Source: Streptomyces regalis | Lineage (GTDB): Bacteria; Actinomycetota; Actinomycetes; Streptomycetales; Streptomycetaceae | Length of the DNA stretch: 44,651 nt | Direction of reading: 5' to 3' | Assembly: GCF_001509475.1 (NCBI RefSeq) | Contig: NZ_LLZG01000276.1 | Location: 1 to 44,651 of the forward strand | Part shown: piece by piece, positions 34,250 through 43,862 of the stretch | Position numbering within the stretch: the stretch's first letter is position 1 | How the letters are laid out: each line of letters begins with the position of its first letter | The notes under the pieces: generated by a model | Databases searched by the model: none | Told to the model about the DNA's origin: nothing | The model's input: the letters and a program-made list of their open reading frames with translations, nothing else | Position numbers and translations under genes: made by a program

Positions 34250-35659
34250 TCATGAGAGTGGTGCGTTGACTGCCTTCGCCGCCTTGCGGGCCGCCACCAG
34301 TACCGGGTCCCACACCGGGGAGAACGGCGGGGCGTAACCCAGGTCGAGGGACACCATCTGTTCCACCGTCATCCCCGCCGTCAGCGCCACCGCCGCGATG
34401 TCCACCCGCTTGCCCGCGCCCTCCCTCCCCACGATCTGTACGCCCAGCAGTCGGCCCGTACGGCGTTCGGCGAGCATCTTGACCGTCATCGTCGACGCGC
34501 TCGGGTAGTAGCCCGCGCGGCTCGTGGACTCGATCGTCGCCGTGACGAACTGCAGGCCCGCTCTGCGCGCGTCCTTCTCGCGCAGGCCCGTGCGGGCGAT
34601 CTCCAGGTCGCAGACCTTGCTGACGGCCGTGCCGACGACGCCGGGGAACGTGGCGTAGCCGCCGGCGGCGTTCGTGCCGATGACCTGGCCGTGTTTGTTG
34701 GCGTGGGTGCCGAGGGCGATGTGGCGTTCCTGGCCGGAGACCAGGTCGAGGACCTCGACGCAGTCGCCGCCCGCCCAGATGTTCTCGTGGCCGCGCACGC
34801 GCATGGCCAGGTCGGTCAGGAGGCCGCCGTGGTCGCCGAGGGGGAGGCCGGCGGCTCGCGCGAGGGTTGTTTCCGGGCGTACGCCGATGCCCAGGACGAC
34901 CACGTCCGCGGGATACTCGGCGGCCTCCGTGGCCACCGCGCGGACGCGGCCGTCCTCGCCTGTGAGGATCTTGGTGACCTCGGCGTCGTTGACCATCGTG
35001 ATGCCCAGGCCCTCCATGGCCTCGTGCACCAGGCGGCCCATGTCCGGGTCGAGTGTGGACATGGGCTCGCTGCCGCGGTTGACGACCGTCACCTCGTAGC
35101 CGCGGTTGATGAGCGCCTCGGCCATCTCCACGCCGATGTATCCGGCGCCGACCACGACCGCGCGGCGGCCACGCGTGCGTGCCAGCGTGTCGATGAGGGC
35201 CTGGCCGTCGTCGAGGGTCTGGACGCCGTGCACGCCGGGGGCGTCGGCGCCCGGCATGTCGGGGCGGATCGGGCGGGCGCCGGTGGCGATCACGAGTTTG
35301 TCGTACGACGTCCAGGACTCGGCGCCGGAATCGACGTCACGCGCGCGTACCCGGCCGCCGGCCACGTCGATCTCCGTGACCTCCGTCCGCATGCGCAGGT
35401 CGATGTCCCGCGCGCGGTGCTCCTCGGCCGTACGGGCGATCAGCTGGTCGCGGTCGGGTACGTCGCCGCCCACCCAGTACGGGATGCCGCAGGCCGAGTA
35501 GGAGGTGAAGTGGCCGCGCTCGAACGCCACGATCTCCAGCTCCTCGGCGCCCTTGAGGCGCCGCGCCTGCGACGCCGCGGACATCCCCGCGGCGTCGCCT
35601 CCGATCACGACCAGTCGCTCCCGTGTACCCCGCACACCCCTCGCAGCGCTCATGTTCAT
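34250..35659 (-). CDS. FAD-dependent pyridine nucleotide-disulfide oxidoreductase (CoA-disulfide reductase-like)
   Basis: The 469-residue flavoprotein has GGDAAGMSAASQARR (FAD site), ATGARPIRPDMPG, a second Rossmann motif VVGAGYIGVEMAEAL for NAD(P)H, and AGGDCVEV. A single cysteine, Cys57 in SYSACGIPYWVGG, is the redox residue of the CoA-disulfide reductase/NADH oxidase/Nox group. It lies convergent to the exporter gene and 27 bp downstream of the DUF4349 gene on the same strand. It looks like housekeeping, outside the cluster. Confidence 0.85.
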   Translation of the reverse strand: MNMSAARGVRGTRERLVVIGGDAAGMSAASQARRLKGAEELEIVAFERGHFTSYSACGIPYWVGGDVPDRDQLIARTAEEHRARDIDLRMRTEVTEIDVAGGRVRARDVDSGAESWTSYDKLVIATGARPIRPDMPGADAPGVHGVQTLDDGQALIDTLARTRGRRAVVVGAGYIGVEMAEALINRGYEVTVVNRGSEPMSTLDPDMGRLVHEAMEGLGITMVNDAEVTKILTGEDGRVRAVATEAAEYPADVVVLGIGVRPETTLARAAGLPLGDHGGLLTDLAMRVRGHENIWAGGDCVEVLDLVSGQERHIALGTHANKHGQVIGTNAAGGYATFPGVVGTAVSKVCDLEIARTGLREKDARRAGLQFVTATIESTSRAGYYPSASTMTVKMLAERRTGRLLGVQIVGREGAGKRVDIAAVALTAGMTVEQMVSLDLGYAPPFSPVWDPVLVAARKAAKAVNAPLS

Positions 35660-35686
35660 GCGAACACGCTACGAGGGCCGGGCATT

Positions 35687-36718
35687 TCAGTCCTGCTCGC
35701 CGCCCTGTTCGGCACCACGCTCGTCCCCCGCGCGCGTGGGCGTCGGTGCCGGACGGGCCGTCGGCAGCGGGCCCAGCGCGGTCGACACGGGCGCGGTCGC
35801 CGGGCGGCGCGGCAGCCGGGGCCGCAGGACCTTCAGCCACACCAGCACGATCAGTGCCGCCACCGCGGCGAAGGGCAGCACGGCGCCGAACGCCACCGCG
35901 AGCCAGCGCAGCATCGTCACGAACGCGCCCCAGCCGCCCGCGAGCGCGTCCAGGAAGCCGGGGTCCTCATCGTCCTTCGGGGCCTTCTTCACCGGCGTCT
36001 CCGAGAGGGAGAGGGTGATCGTGGCGAGGCTCGTGCGGTCCTTCAGGGACCCCTGCTGGGCGAGCAGCGACTCCAGGTCGGCCTGGCGGGAACTCAGTTC
36101 GCCCTCCAGCGTGACCACGTCGCTGAGCTTCGTCGCCTGGTCCATCAGCTCGCGGATCCGGGCCACGCTGGCGCGCTGCGACTTGATGCGGCTCTCCACG
36201 TCGACGACCTGGTCGGTGACGTCCTGCGCCTTGGCGCTGCGCTCGATCAGCTTGCCCGCGCCCTCCAGGTCCGTGAGGACGTCGGCGTACCGGTCGACGG
36301 GCACGCGCAGGACGACGCGGGTGTGCTCGTGGCCCTCGTCGTCCCGGGTGGTGGTCTCGTTGCCGACGTAGCCGCCCGCGTTCTCGGTGGTGGTGCGGGC
36401 CTCGTCCAGGGCCTTCGGTACGTCCTTGACCTGCACGGTCAGCGAGGCGGTGCGGATGATGTGGCTCGCGGTGACCTTGGGCGCGGCGCTCGCCTGGTCG
36501 GCGCCGGAGCCGCTGTCCGGAGCGCCCTCCTTCGCACCTGCCTGGGAGTCCGCCTGGGCGGCCTCGCCGCCGGCGGCGCTGCTGTCGGCCCCTGAGTCGT
36601 CCGCGCCGCTGCAGCCGGTGAGCGCGAGGGCGGCGGCCAGCAGGATGCCGGCCAGGGCCTGGACTGGTCGTACGGATCGTGCGGAACCTACGGATCGTGC
36701 GGAACGTCGTGCGCGCAT
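35687..36718 (-). CDS. DUF4349 lipoprotein
   Basis: The 343-residue protein has a lipoprotein signal peptide ending LALTGC (Cys36), a Ser/Gly/Ala-rich linker, a DUF4349 domain (about 80-290) with a coiled-coil (SRIKSQRASVARIRELMDQ ... LEGELSSRQADLESLLAQQ), and one transmembrane helix (about 275-300) before a Pro-rich tail. A tandem 18-bp repeat at 36671-36706 encodes GSARSV/RSARSV near the N-terminus. ATG 36718 was chosen because it directly precedes the signal peptide; the open frame extends much further upstream. Function unknown. Confidence 0.8.
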   Translation of the reverse strand: MRARRSARSVGSARSVRPVQALAGILLAAALALTGCSGADDSGADSSAAGGEAAQADSQAGAKEGAPDSGSGADQASAAPKVTASHIIRTASLTVQVKDVPKALDEARTTTENAGGYVGNETTTRDDEGHEHTRVVLRVPVDRYADVLTDLEGAGKLIERSAKAQDVTDQVVDVESRIKSQRASVARIRELMDQATKLSDVVTLEGELSSRQADLESLLAQQGSLKDRTSLATITLSLSETPVKKAPKDDEDPGFLDALAGGWGAFVTMLRWLAVAFGAVLPFAAVAALIVLVWLKVLRPRLPRRPATAPVSTALGPLPTARPAPTPTRAGDERGAEQGGEQD

Positions 36719-36893
36719 GTGGGCGTACCCCCGAGGGTCGTCGTGACGACTGATGCTTCTTCGACGCCCGGGTCCGGCGGAACGTTGGCGGGAAACGGTC
36801 CCGATGCGGTCACGGTCGGGACTCGTGAAGGACACCTCGTGAGGGACACGGGGGCGCGGACGGGATGTCAGTGGGGTCTGAGAGGCTGTGGAC

Positions 36894-38354
36894 ATGAGCG
36901 AAGTGGAGACTCGTACGGGTACGGGCCGGGTCGTCGTCATCGGAGGCGGAATCGCGGGGCTCGCCGCGGCCCACCGGCTGCTGGACGCCGGCCGGCAGGT
37001 CACCGTCCTGGATGCCTCGGACCGGGTCGGCGGCAAGCTGCTGCCCGGCGAGATCGCCGGCGCGCGCGTGGACTTCGGCGCCGAGTCGATGCTGGCCCGC
37101 CGCCCCGAGGCCGTCGCCCTCGCCCGCGAGGTGGGCCTCGCCGACCGCCTCCAGGCACCCGCTACCGCGACGGCCTCGATCTGGACCCGCGGCGCCCTGC
37201 GCCCCATGCCCAAGGGGCATGTGATGGGCGTTCCCGGCACCGCGTCCGCCCTCTCCGGCGTCCTGTCCGACGAGGGCCTGGCCCGCATCGAGCGCGACGC
37301 AGACCTGCCCCGCACCGAGGTCGGGGACGACGTGGCGGTCGGCGCGTACGTGGCGGCACGACTCGGCCGCGAGGTCGTCGACCGCCTGGTCGAGCCCCTG
37401 CTGGGCGGGGTCTACGCGGGCGACGCGTACCGCATCTCGATGCGCTCGGCGGTCCCGCAGCTCTTCCAGGCCGCGCAGACGCACGACTCCCTGACGGAGG
37501 CGGTCCGCGAGATCCAGGCCAAGGCCGCCGCCGGCCGGCAGACCGGGCCGGTGTTCATGGGCATCGAGGGCGGCGTGGGCCAACTCCCCCTCGCGGTCGC
37601 GGAGTCGGTGCGCGCGCGGGGCGGCGAGATCGTGACCGGGGCGCCGGTGACGGAGCTGCACCGCGAGGCGCCCACCGGGTGGCGCGTCGTCACCGGTGAC
37701 CGTGTGCTGCACGCCGACGCGGTCGTCGTCGCCGTACCCGCCCCTGCCGCAGCCGCCCTCCTGCGCGCCGAGGCCCCCGAAGCCGCCGCCGAGCTGGACG
37801 GCATCGAGTACGCCTCCATGGCCCTGGTCACCCTCGCCTACCGCCGCGCCGACACCGACCTCCCCGCCGGCAGCGGCTTCCTCGTGCCACCGGTCGACGG
37901 GCGCACCATTAAGGCGTCCACGTTCGCCTCCCAGAAGTGGGGCTGGATCGCCGACGAGAACCCGGACGTGGTCGTGCTGCGCACGTCCGTGGGGCGATAC
38001 GGCGAGACGAAGATCCTGGAGCGCGACGACGCCCACCTCGTCGACGTCTCCCGGCACGATCTGGAGGCGGCGACCGGCCTCGCCGCCACCCCCCTCGAAA
38101 CCCGCGTCACCCGCTGGACCGACGGCCTGCCCCAGTACCCGGTCGGCCACCACGCGCGCGTGGCCCGCATCCGCGAGCACGTCGCCAAGGTGCCGGGCCT
38201 CGCCGTGTGCGGGGCGCCGTACGACGGCGTGGGCATCCCGGCGTGCATCGCGAGCGCGTACGCCGCCGTGGACCAGCTGGCCGGCGATCTGAGCGGTGTG
38301 GAGGAGCTCACCGCCCACCCGGTGCAGAGTCTGCACGGAGGAGCGGGAGAATAA
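36894..38354 (+). CDS. hemY: Coproporphyrinogen III/protoporphyrinogen oxidase (HemY/CgoX)
   Basis: The 486-residue FAD enzyme opens with [22 protein letters not shown] (GGGIAG at 17-22) and [25 protein letters not shown], and ends with [26 protein letters not shown]. In actinobacteria the enzyme oxidises coproporphyrinogen III to coproporphyrin III. HemQ follows five bases after its stop, which supports the coproporphyrin-dependent heme route. ATG 36894 was chosen over the GTG two codons upstream. The 175-bp gap to the divergent DUF4349 gene must hold both promoters. Confidence 0.92.
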   Translation: MSEVETRTGTGRVVVIGGGIAGLAAAHRLLDAGRQVTVLDASDRVGGKLLPGEIAGARVDFGAESMLARRPEAVALAREVGLADRLQAPATATASIWTRGALRPMPKGHVMGVPGTASALSGVLSDEGLARIERDADLPRTEVGDDVAVGAYVAARLGREVVDRLVEPLLGGVYAGDAYRISMRSAVPQLFQAAQTHDSLTEAVREIQAKAAAGRQTGPVFMGIEGGVGQLPLAVAESVRARGGEIVTGAPVTELHREAPTGWRVVTGDRVLHADAVVVAVPAPAAAALLRAEAPEAAAELDGIEYASMALVTLAYRRADTDLPAGSGFLVPPVDGRTIKASTFASQKWGWIADENPDVVVLRTSVGRYGETKILERDDAHLVDVSRHDLEAATGLAATPLETRVTRWTDGLPQYPVGHHARVARIREHVAKVPGLAVCGAPYDGVGIPACIASAYAAVDQLAGDLSGVEELTAHPVQSLHGGAGE

Positions 38355-38359
38355 GGGAC

Positions 38360-39091
38360 ATGAGTGACGACGCCCCCACCACCGAGTCCGGCAGGATCCC
38401 GAACAAGGGCAAGCTGGCCAAGGACCTCAACGAGGTCATCCGCTACACCCTCTGGTCCGTCTTCAAGCTGAAGGACGTGCTCCCCGAGGACCGCGCGGGC
38501 TACGCCGACGAGGTCCAGGAGCTGTTCGACCAGCTCGCCGCCAAGGACGTGACGATCCGCGGCACGTACGACGTGTCCGGTCTGCGGGCCGACGCCGACG
38601 TCATGATCTGGTGGCACGCCGAGACCAGCGACCAGCTGCAGGAGGCGTACAACCTCTTCCGCCGCACCAAGCTGGGCCGCGCCCTGGAGCCGGTCTGGTC
38701 GAACATGGCACTGCACCGCCCCGCCGAGTTCAACCGCTCGCACATCCCGGCGTTCCTCGCCGACGAGACGCCGCGCAACTACGTCAGCGTGTACCCCTTC
38801 GTGCGTTCCTACGACTGGTACCTGCTGCCCGACGAGGACCGCCGGCGCATGCTCGCCGACCACGGCAAGATGGCCCGCGGCTACCCGGACGTGCGCGCCA
38901 ACACGGTCGCCTCGTTCTCGCTGGGCGACTACGAGTGGCTCCTGGCCTTCGAGGCCGACGAGCTCTACCGCATCGTCGACCTCATGCGCCACCTGCGGGC
39001 TTCCGAGGCCCGGATGCACGTCCGTGAAGAGGTGCCGTTCTTCACCGGGCGCCGGAAGTCGGTGGTGGAGCTGGTGGCCGGGCTTGCCTGA
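38360..39091 (+). CDS. hemQ: Coproheme decarboxylase HemQ (ChdC)
   Basis: The 243-residue protein belongs to the chlorite-dismutase-like HemQ family. Tyr145 in [15 protein letters not shown] corresponds to the radical-forming catalytic tyrosine, and His168 in [14 protein letters not shown] to the proximal heme ligand. It decarboxylates coproheme III to heme b. AAGGGA precedes the ATG, within the HemY stop region. The last 12 codons and stop lie within the first unit of a 107-bp tandem repeat. Confidence 0.94.
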   Translation: MSDDAPTTESGRIPNKGKLAKDLNEVIRYTLWSVFKLKDVLPEDRAGYADEVQELFDQLAAKDVTIRGTYDVSGLRADADVMIWWHAETSDQLQEAYNLFRRTKLGRALEPVWSNMALHRPAEFNRSHIPAFLADETPRNYVSVYPFVRSYDWYLLPDEDRRRMLADHGKMARGYPDVRANTVASFSLGDYEWLLAFEADELYRIVDLMRHLRASEARMHVREEVPFFTGRRKSVVELVAGLA

Positions 39092-39305
39092 CCGGTTGCG
39101 GTGAGGTGAGGTCGGCCGGGGGTCCGTGGGGTGCCCCCGGAAGATGCGGTACCGGGGGCCGGAAGTCGGTGGTGGAGCTGGTGGCCGGGCTTGCCTGGCC
39201 GGTTGCGGTGAGGTGAGGTCGGCCGGGGGTCCGGGGGGTGCCCCCGGAAGATGCGGTACCGGGGGCCGGAAGTCGGTGGTGGAGCTGGTCGCCGGGCTTG
39301 CCTGA
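39052..39305 (+). repeat. 107-bp tandem repeat including the 3' end of hemQ
   Basis: Units start at 39052, 39159 and 39266; the first two are 107 bp each and nearly identical, the third is cut after about 40 bp. Each unit starts with the sequence for the HemQ C-terminus ([12 protein letters not shown]) and continues into the untranslated tail. Each full unit ends in a hairpin, GCCCCCGG pairing with CCGGGGGC (39133-39140/39152-39159 and 39240-39247/39259-39266). The array ends at the stop of the convergent hydrolase gene, so it doubles the terminator between them. Confidence 0.9.
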
Positions 39306-40976
39306 TCAGTGCGCCGGCCGGGCGGCCGCGGCATCCTGGGGCCGGCCGCCCGGTTTCGTGTCGGTCTGCTTGCTCAGCTTCTTCGCCTGGGGGTCGCCCG
39401 GGCGCTCCGGCTTCGGCTCGGGGTGCCCCTCGCACGCCGCGCGTCGCGCCGGGAGGCGGCCCTCCAGCAGGTAGGCGTCGAGGTGGCCGTTGACGCAGGC
39501 GTTCGGGCCGTACGCGATGCCGTGCGTGCCGGCGTCCCGTTCCGTCACCAGGACCGAGCCCGCCAGGCGCCGGTGCATCTCCAGGGCCCCTTCGTACGGC
39601 GTGGCCGCGTCCCGCTCGGCGGCCAGGATCAGAATCGGCGGCACCTCACCCGGCCCCGTCCGCACGTCGATGGGCTCCTGTCGGGGCGCCGGCCAGTAGG
39701 CGCACGGCAGGTTCATCCACACGTTGTCCCAGGTCTCGAACGGCGCCACGCGCGCGAGCCGCGTGTTGTCCCGGTCCCAGACCGCCCAGTCCGTCGGCCA
39801 GGGCGCGTCGTTGCACTCCACGGCCGTGTACACCGCGCTCGAGTTCTCGTCCTCGCCCGCCGCCTCCGTCACCGGCGCGGCCAGCTCGACCAGCGGCTTC
39901 GCATCGCCCTTCAGATACGCCGACAGCGCCTGCGCCCGCGCGGGCCAGTAGTCGTCGTAGTACCCGGTCTGCAGGAACGCCTCCTGCAGCTGCCCGGTCC
40001 CGACCTTCCCGCCCGCCGGCTTCACGGCCAGCCGCGCCCGCGCCTTCTCGTAGTTGCGCTGCACCTCCTCGGAGGTGTCACCGAGCCCGTAGACGCCGTG
40101 GTGCTTGGCCACCCACTCCCGGAAGTCCTCCCACCGCCCTTCGAACGCGGCCGACTGGGCGAGGTTGTTGCGGTACCAGACCTGCGCGGGGTCGGGGTTC
40201 ACCGCCGAGTCGAAGACCATCCGCCGCACGTGCGAGGGGAACAGAGTCGCGTACACCGCGCCGAAGTAGGTGCCGTACGACGCGCCCATGAACGTCAGCT
40301 TCTCCTGGCCCAGCGCGGCGCGCAGGACGTCCAGGTCACGGGCGTTGTTGAGGGAGTTGTAGTGCCGCAGCGCGCTGCCCGTGCGCTGGGCGCAGCCGCG
40401 GGCGTAGGCCTTCGCGCGGGCGATGCGCTCCTTCTTGTACGACTCCGAGGGGTGCGTCGGCGCGTGCGAGGGCTTCTTGGCGAGCTGCTTGGGGTTCTCG
40501 CAGGACAGCGGCGCGGAAGGCCTCACTCCGCGCGGGGCGTAGCCGACGAGGTCGTACGCGCCCGCCAGCCGCTTCCACGCGGGCAGGACACCGATCAGCG
40601 GGAAGTGCAGGCTGGAGGCGCCAGGGCCGCCCGGGTTGTAGACCAGGGCACCCTGGCTCGGCACCCGGCGCTTGCTGTTGTGCGGGTCCTTGTGGGTGGC
40701 CTGCACCCGGCTGACGGTGAGCTTGATCTGCTTGCCGTCGGGATGCGCGTAGTCGAGCGGGACGGACACCGTGCCGCACTTCACGTGGTCCGGCAGCTTG
40801 TGCTCCTTCGGGCAGCTGCCGAAGGTGAGGCCGGCCGCCCTGGCGCGCGCCACGGCCACCGTCGTGCCGTGCCGTTCGTCCATGCCCGGGGCGGCCCCGG
40901 TGCTGCCGGCCGGGGCGGCGGAGAGGGTCGTCAGGAGCATGGCCCCGGCGGCCGAGTAGAGGGCGGGAGCTCTCAT
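39306..40976 (-). CDS. Secreted alpha/beta hydrolase, tripeptidyl aminopeptidase (TAP/SlpD) family
   Basis: The 556-residue protein has an N-terminal signal peptide (LYSAAGAMLLTTLSAAPAGSTGA), then LDYAHPDGKQIKLTVSRV, an oxyanion segment YNPGGPGASS, the nucleophile motif GASYGTYFG, and a C-terminal TAP-like region (PPILILAAERDAATPYEGALEMHRRL ... GTHGI). Members are secreted serine peptidases removing N-terminal peptides. The tail after about 520 is charged and Pro-rich. GAAGGGA precedes the ATG. It converges on hemQ. Confidence 0.87.
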   Translation of the reverse strand: MRAPALYSAAGAMLLTTLSAAPAGSTGAAPGMDERHGTTVAVARARAAGLTFGSCPKEHKLPDHVKCGTVSVPLDYAHPDGKQIKLTVSRVQATHKDPHNSKRRVPSQGALVYNPGGPGASSLHFPLIGVLPAWKRLAGAYDLVGYAPRGVRPSAPLSCENPKQLAKKPSHAPTHPSESYKKERIARAKAYARGCAQRTGSALRHYNSLNNARDLDVLRAALGQEKLTFMGASYGTYFGAVYATLFPSHVRRMVFDSAVNPDPAQVWYRNNLAQSAAFEGRWEDFREWVAKHHGVYGLGDTSEEVQRNYEKARARLAVKPAGGKVGTGQLQEAFLQTGYYDDYWPARAQALSAYLKGDAKPLVELAAPVTEAAGEDENSSAVYTAVECNDAPWPTDWAVWDRDNTRLARVAPFETWDNVWMNLPCAYWPAPRQEPIDVRTGPGEVPPILILAAERDAATPYEGALEMHRRLAGSVLVTERDAGTHGIAYGPNACVNGHLDAYLLEGRLPARRAACEGHPEPKPERPGDPQAKKLSKQTDTKPGGRPQDAAAARPAH

Positions 40977-41012
40977 CGCGTATCCCTTCGCAGCACGGCA
41001 GCAACAAAAGGG

Positions 41013-41041
41013 ATATTTCGTTTGTCTGTTGGTGAAGGCAA
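41013..41041 (-). promoter_or_regulatory. Possible promoter of the secreted hydrolase gene
   Basis: On the minus strand TTGCCT (41041-41036) and AAATAT (41018-41013) are separated by 17 bp, upstream of the start at 40976. The match to a sigma-70-type promoter is partial. Confidence 0.3.
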
Positions 41042-41099
41042 GCACCGTCTGCCGGTGTCGGCGTCTATGCCCCCTATGCGTCACCGGCCCCCGCGAATG

Positions 41100-41897
41100 T
41101 CAGTCGCTCCAGTGCGACGCCTCATGGTGCGGCTCGCGGTGCGCGAAGGCCGCGCGCAGGTCCGGCTCGCCGATCGCGCGCACGCCCCGTACGGCGACGG
41201 AGGTGAGAAACGTACGGTCGTCCCCGCCCCGGGAGCGCCGGACCAGGCCGCTGAGCAGCCGCTGCCCCGCCGGGGAGGCCCATTGCGCGTACGGGTGGAT
41301 CTCGATTCGGGCGATGGCGAGGCAGCTCAGGGTGAGCACGAAGGGGAGCGCGAACCACAGGGCGACCAGATGCGCCGGCATGGCCGACTGGGCCGGCGTC
41401 AGCAGGGCGACCGTCCCCAGCGCCAGGACGACCACCGCGGCGAGCTGCACCTGCCGGATCGCGGCCGTGATCCCGTTGCGCGTCCCGTCGGGCACGGCGA
41501 GGCCCGCGCTGACCAGCCGGTCGGCGAGGCTGCCGATCGCGTCGGCGGCAGCCGCGGCGTCCCGCACCGGCTCGATCCGCGACTGCCCCTCCGGTCCGAT
41601 GGCCCCTATCACCGAGCGTTCCATCTCGTCCCGGCCCCGCGGATCGACGACCGTCGCCCAGCCGGTGCGCGCGAGCAGCAACCGCCGCTGCCGCGCCATG
41701 GAGACGAGGGTCAGATCGGCGACCCGCCGGGGGCCGCCGGACAGGAACGCGGCCTCGTACAGCGTGAGATCACGTCCCTGGCCCGCGGTCGCCTCCTTCG
41801 TGTCCACGGCCGCGGCGTGCACGGCGGCCAGGCACAGCCGCGTGCACGCCGTGCCGGTGACGGCCCAGGCCAGCAGGAGGAGAAGGACCCAGAACAT
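41100..41897 (-). CDS. TIGR04222-domain membrane protein
   Basis: The 265-residue protein has one N-terminal helix (FWVLLLLLAWAVTGTAC), a LTLYEAAFLSGGPRRVADLTLVSMARQ segment at about 45-72 typical of the TIGR04222 domain, and two further helices at about 150-195. Function is unknown. It lies 123 bp upstream of the hydrolase gene on the same strand. Confidence 0.8.
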   Translation of the reverse strand: MFWVLLLLLAWAVTGTACTRLCLAAVHAAAVDTKEATAGQGRDLTLYEAAFLSGGPRRVADLTLVSMARQRRLLLARTGWATVVDPRGRDEMERSVIGAIGPEGQSRIEPVRDAAAAADAIGSLADRLVSAGLAVPDGTRNGITAAIRQVQLAAVVVLALGTVALLTPAQSAMPAHLVALWFALPFVLTLSCLAIARIEIHPYAQWASPAGQRLLSGLVRRSRGGDDRTFLTSVAVRGVRAIGEPDLRAAFAHREPHHEASHWSD

Positions 41898-42000
41898 GCC
41901 GCGTTTCTATGCCAAAGGCTCTGTGAAACGCCATGCCTTGTTCACGATGCGGACGGAGAGTTGTCGGTATGTGACGTTCCGGATCGAGGGGGCCGGGCGG

Positions 42001-42804
42001 TCAGGAGACCTCGAAGAGCTCGGTGTCCGCCGCGCGTGGGCTGGTGGTGGCCGGCGGGAGGGTGTACGTCGGGGACGAGGGCGGTGTCACCGGCGTTGCC
42101 GGAGCGGGGTCGGCGGTCGGGCCGGGTGGGGCGGGGGACGGGGTGAGCGGAGGGGTGCTGTCGGCGACCATGTCCTGGACCAGGGCGTCGAAGTCGACGT
42201 AACCGGTGGCCTCCAGGACCGTGATGTGGTCCAGCACCGTGGTGTTGGCGTCGTCGGCCAGCTTGCGCACGAGGGAGTTGCGCGTGCTTGCCCGTACCTG
42301 GGCGATGACGGAGAACACCTTTCCGTGCGCCAGCCGCAGGATGTTGGCGAACTGCCAGTCGTACTCGACGCCTTGGGCGGAGTTCAGCGTGGCCAGCCAC
42401 TCCTGCTGCTGCTCGGTGGGCTCGTTGGGCAGCTCCAGGCTGAGCTTGGCGGCGACGTCACGCACCCGCTCGTCCAGGAACGCGTGCCCCTCGATCAGGT
42501 GCTGCCCCGCGGTCCGTACGGCCGGCGTGGCGCCCTTCTGCTGGGCCTGCCGACCGGCGGGCAGCTCCCACAGTCCGGCCAACCGGACCTTCGTGATGAA
42601 GTCCCGGTCGAGGGCGGACAACGGCCCGTATCCGGTCGAGACGGTCTCGGCGTTGAGCACGTCCAGACCGGTCCCGGACCGGTCGGCGTACGACCAGATC
42701 GGGAAGATCATCGCCAGCAGCGTCGCCGTCAGGCCCGTGATGATGAGTCCGGTGCCGCTGAAGATGCCTCGGCCGTTGATGGGGGGTCGCGGTCGGGGTC
42801 GCAT
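42001..42804 (-). CDS. DUF4142 exported protein
   Basis: The 267-residue protein has an N-terminal hydrophobic segment (GLIITGLTATLLAMIFPIW), a helical DUF4142 domain (about 60-205: LSALDRDFITKVRLAGLWELPAGRQAQQKG ... VRTAGQHLIEGHAFLDERV) and a Pro/Thr-rich tail. DUF4142 proteins are ferritin-like bundles of unknown role, often envelope-associated. GGAGG precedes the ATG, and a plausible promoter lies at 42858-42886. Confidence 0.82.
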   Translation of the reverse strand: MRPRPRPPINGRGIFSGTGLIITGLTATLLAMIFPIWSYADRSGTGLDVLNAETVSTGYGPLSALDRDFITKVRLAGLWELPAGRQAQQKGATPAVRTAGQHLIEGHAFLDERVRDVAAKLSLELPNEPTEQQQEWLATLNSAQGVEYDWQFANILRLAHGKVFSVIAQVRASTRNSLVRKLADDANTTVLDHITVLEATGYVDFDALVQDMVADSTPPLTPSPAPPGPTADPAPATPVTPPSSPTYTLPPATTSPRAADTELFEVS

Positions 42805-42857
42805 GGTGCCTCCTGTTGCGGCACCGCACGTTAGTGCGCTTCGGGGGTGGGGTTGGC

Positions 42858-42886
42858 ATATTACTTCGGGGTACGGCGGGGTCTAC
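42858..42886 (-). promoter_or_regulatory. Putative promoter of the DUF4142 gene
   Basis: On the minus strand GTAGAC (42886-42881) and TAATAT (42863-42858) are spaced by 17 bp, 54 bp before the start codon. The -10 box is a close match to consensus in otherwise GC-rich DNA. Confidence 0.45.
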
Positions 42887-43862
42887 GCCAACTGCCGTAC
42901 CGGAGCGAATGGTTGCAACGGGGGTGGTTACGGGCGAATGGGGGAGGAGGAGTGGGTGGCGTACGGTGATAAAGGTGGGTGAAACGGATGCGCGGGCCAT
43001 GGCGAGGGCTGGGCTGTTAACCCCGGCACACTCTGAGGGGCGGGGGCGTCCAGTAAGGGAGCGGGAGTTGGCGTAGGCGGGGACCGCCGGGCTGCGGGTG
43101 CAGCGCGGACGGGGCGTGAGCCGACCACCGACGCGAACGGCTGCACCGCCCAACTCACGAACTGCTGCACCGCGCAACCCGCGTGCCGCTCCGCCGCCAA
43201 CCGCGCTCGTCCGGCCACCACGGTCGTCCGGCCACTCGGCCCGGCTACCTCGCCGCGCGAGTCACGTCCGTCGTGCGCCCGGGCCGTGGCCCGCTCGCGG
43301 CTGCACCGCGCAGCTCGCGTTCCGCTTCTACGTCAATCGCGGTCGTCGGCCGCCGCGGTCGTCCGGTCACTCGGCCCCGGCTACATCGGCCGCGCCAGTT
43401 GCGTCCGTCGTGTGCTCGGGCCGTGGCCCGCTCGCTGCTGCACCGCGCAACTCGCGTGGCGCTCCTACGTCAATCGCGGTCGTCCGGCCACTCCGGTCGA
43501 CCGGCCACTCGGGCGCCGGCTACGTCGGCCGCGCGGCACGTCCGTGGTGTGCCCGGGCCGTAGGCCGCGAGCTGCTGCACCGCGCAGTTCGCGTTCCGCT
43601 TCTACGTCAATCGCGGTCGTCCGGTCACTTGGGCGCCGGCCACCTGGGCCGCGCGAGTCACGTCCGTGGTGTGCCCGGGCCCTAGGCCGCTCGCTGCTGC
43701 ACTGCGCAACTCGCGTTCGGCTTCTACGGCAATCGCGGTCGTCGGCCACCCCGGGCGACAGGTCACGTTGGTCCCCCAGCCACCCGGTGAGCCGGTCAAG
43801 TTGGTGCCCTGGCGACCCCAGCGACCCCGGTCACGTCCGTCGTGCGCCGCGCCGCCGGCCGC
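42887..43862. repeat. Gene-free block with degenerate repeats of about 137 bp
   Basis: I see no convincing gene. From about 43130 to 43850 the sequence is built of diverged copies of one unit. The landmark GTCCGT(C/G)GTG occurs at 43266, 43403, 43540, 43662 and 43835 (spacings 137, 137, 122, 173). Each is followed by CGGGCC, a CTGCTGCACCGCGCA-like stretch, and TCTACGTCAATCGCGGTCGTC in most copies; an older copy can be traced before 43266. Long open frames across it on both strands reflect GC bias and lack ribosome sites. The part before 43130 is less regular and includes the DUF4142 upstream region. Confidence 0.7.

Noticed and set aside
39309..42146. Very long plus-strand frame across the hydrolase and TIGR04222 genes
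   Set aside because: The translation is Arg/Gly/Val-rich without domains, whereas the minus strand encodes proteins with signal peptide, catalytic motif and ribosome sites.
43130..43850. CRISPR array
   Set aside because: The repeated units are about 137 bp and diverged along their whole length; there are no short identical repeats with unique spacers and no cas genes.
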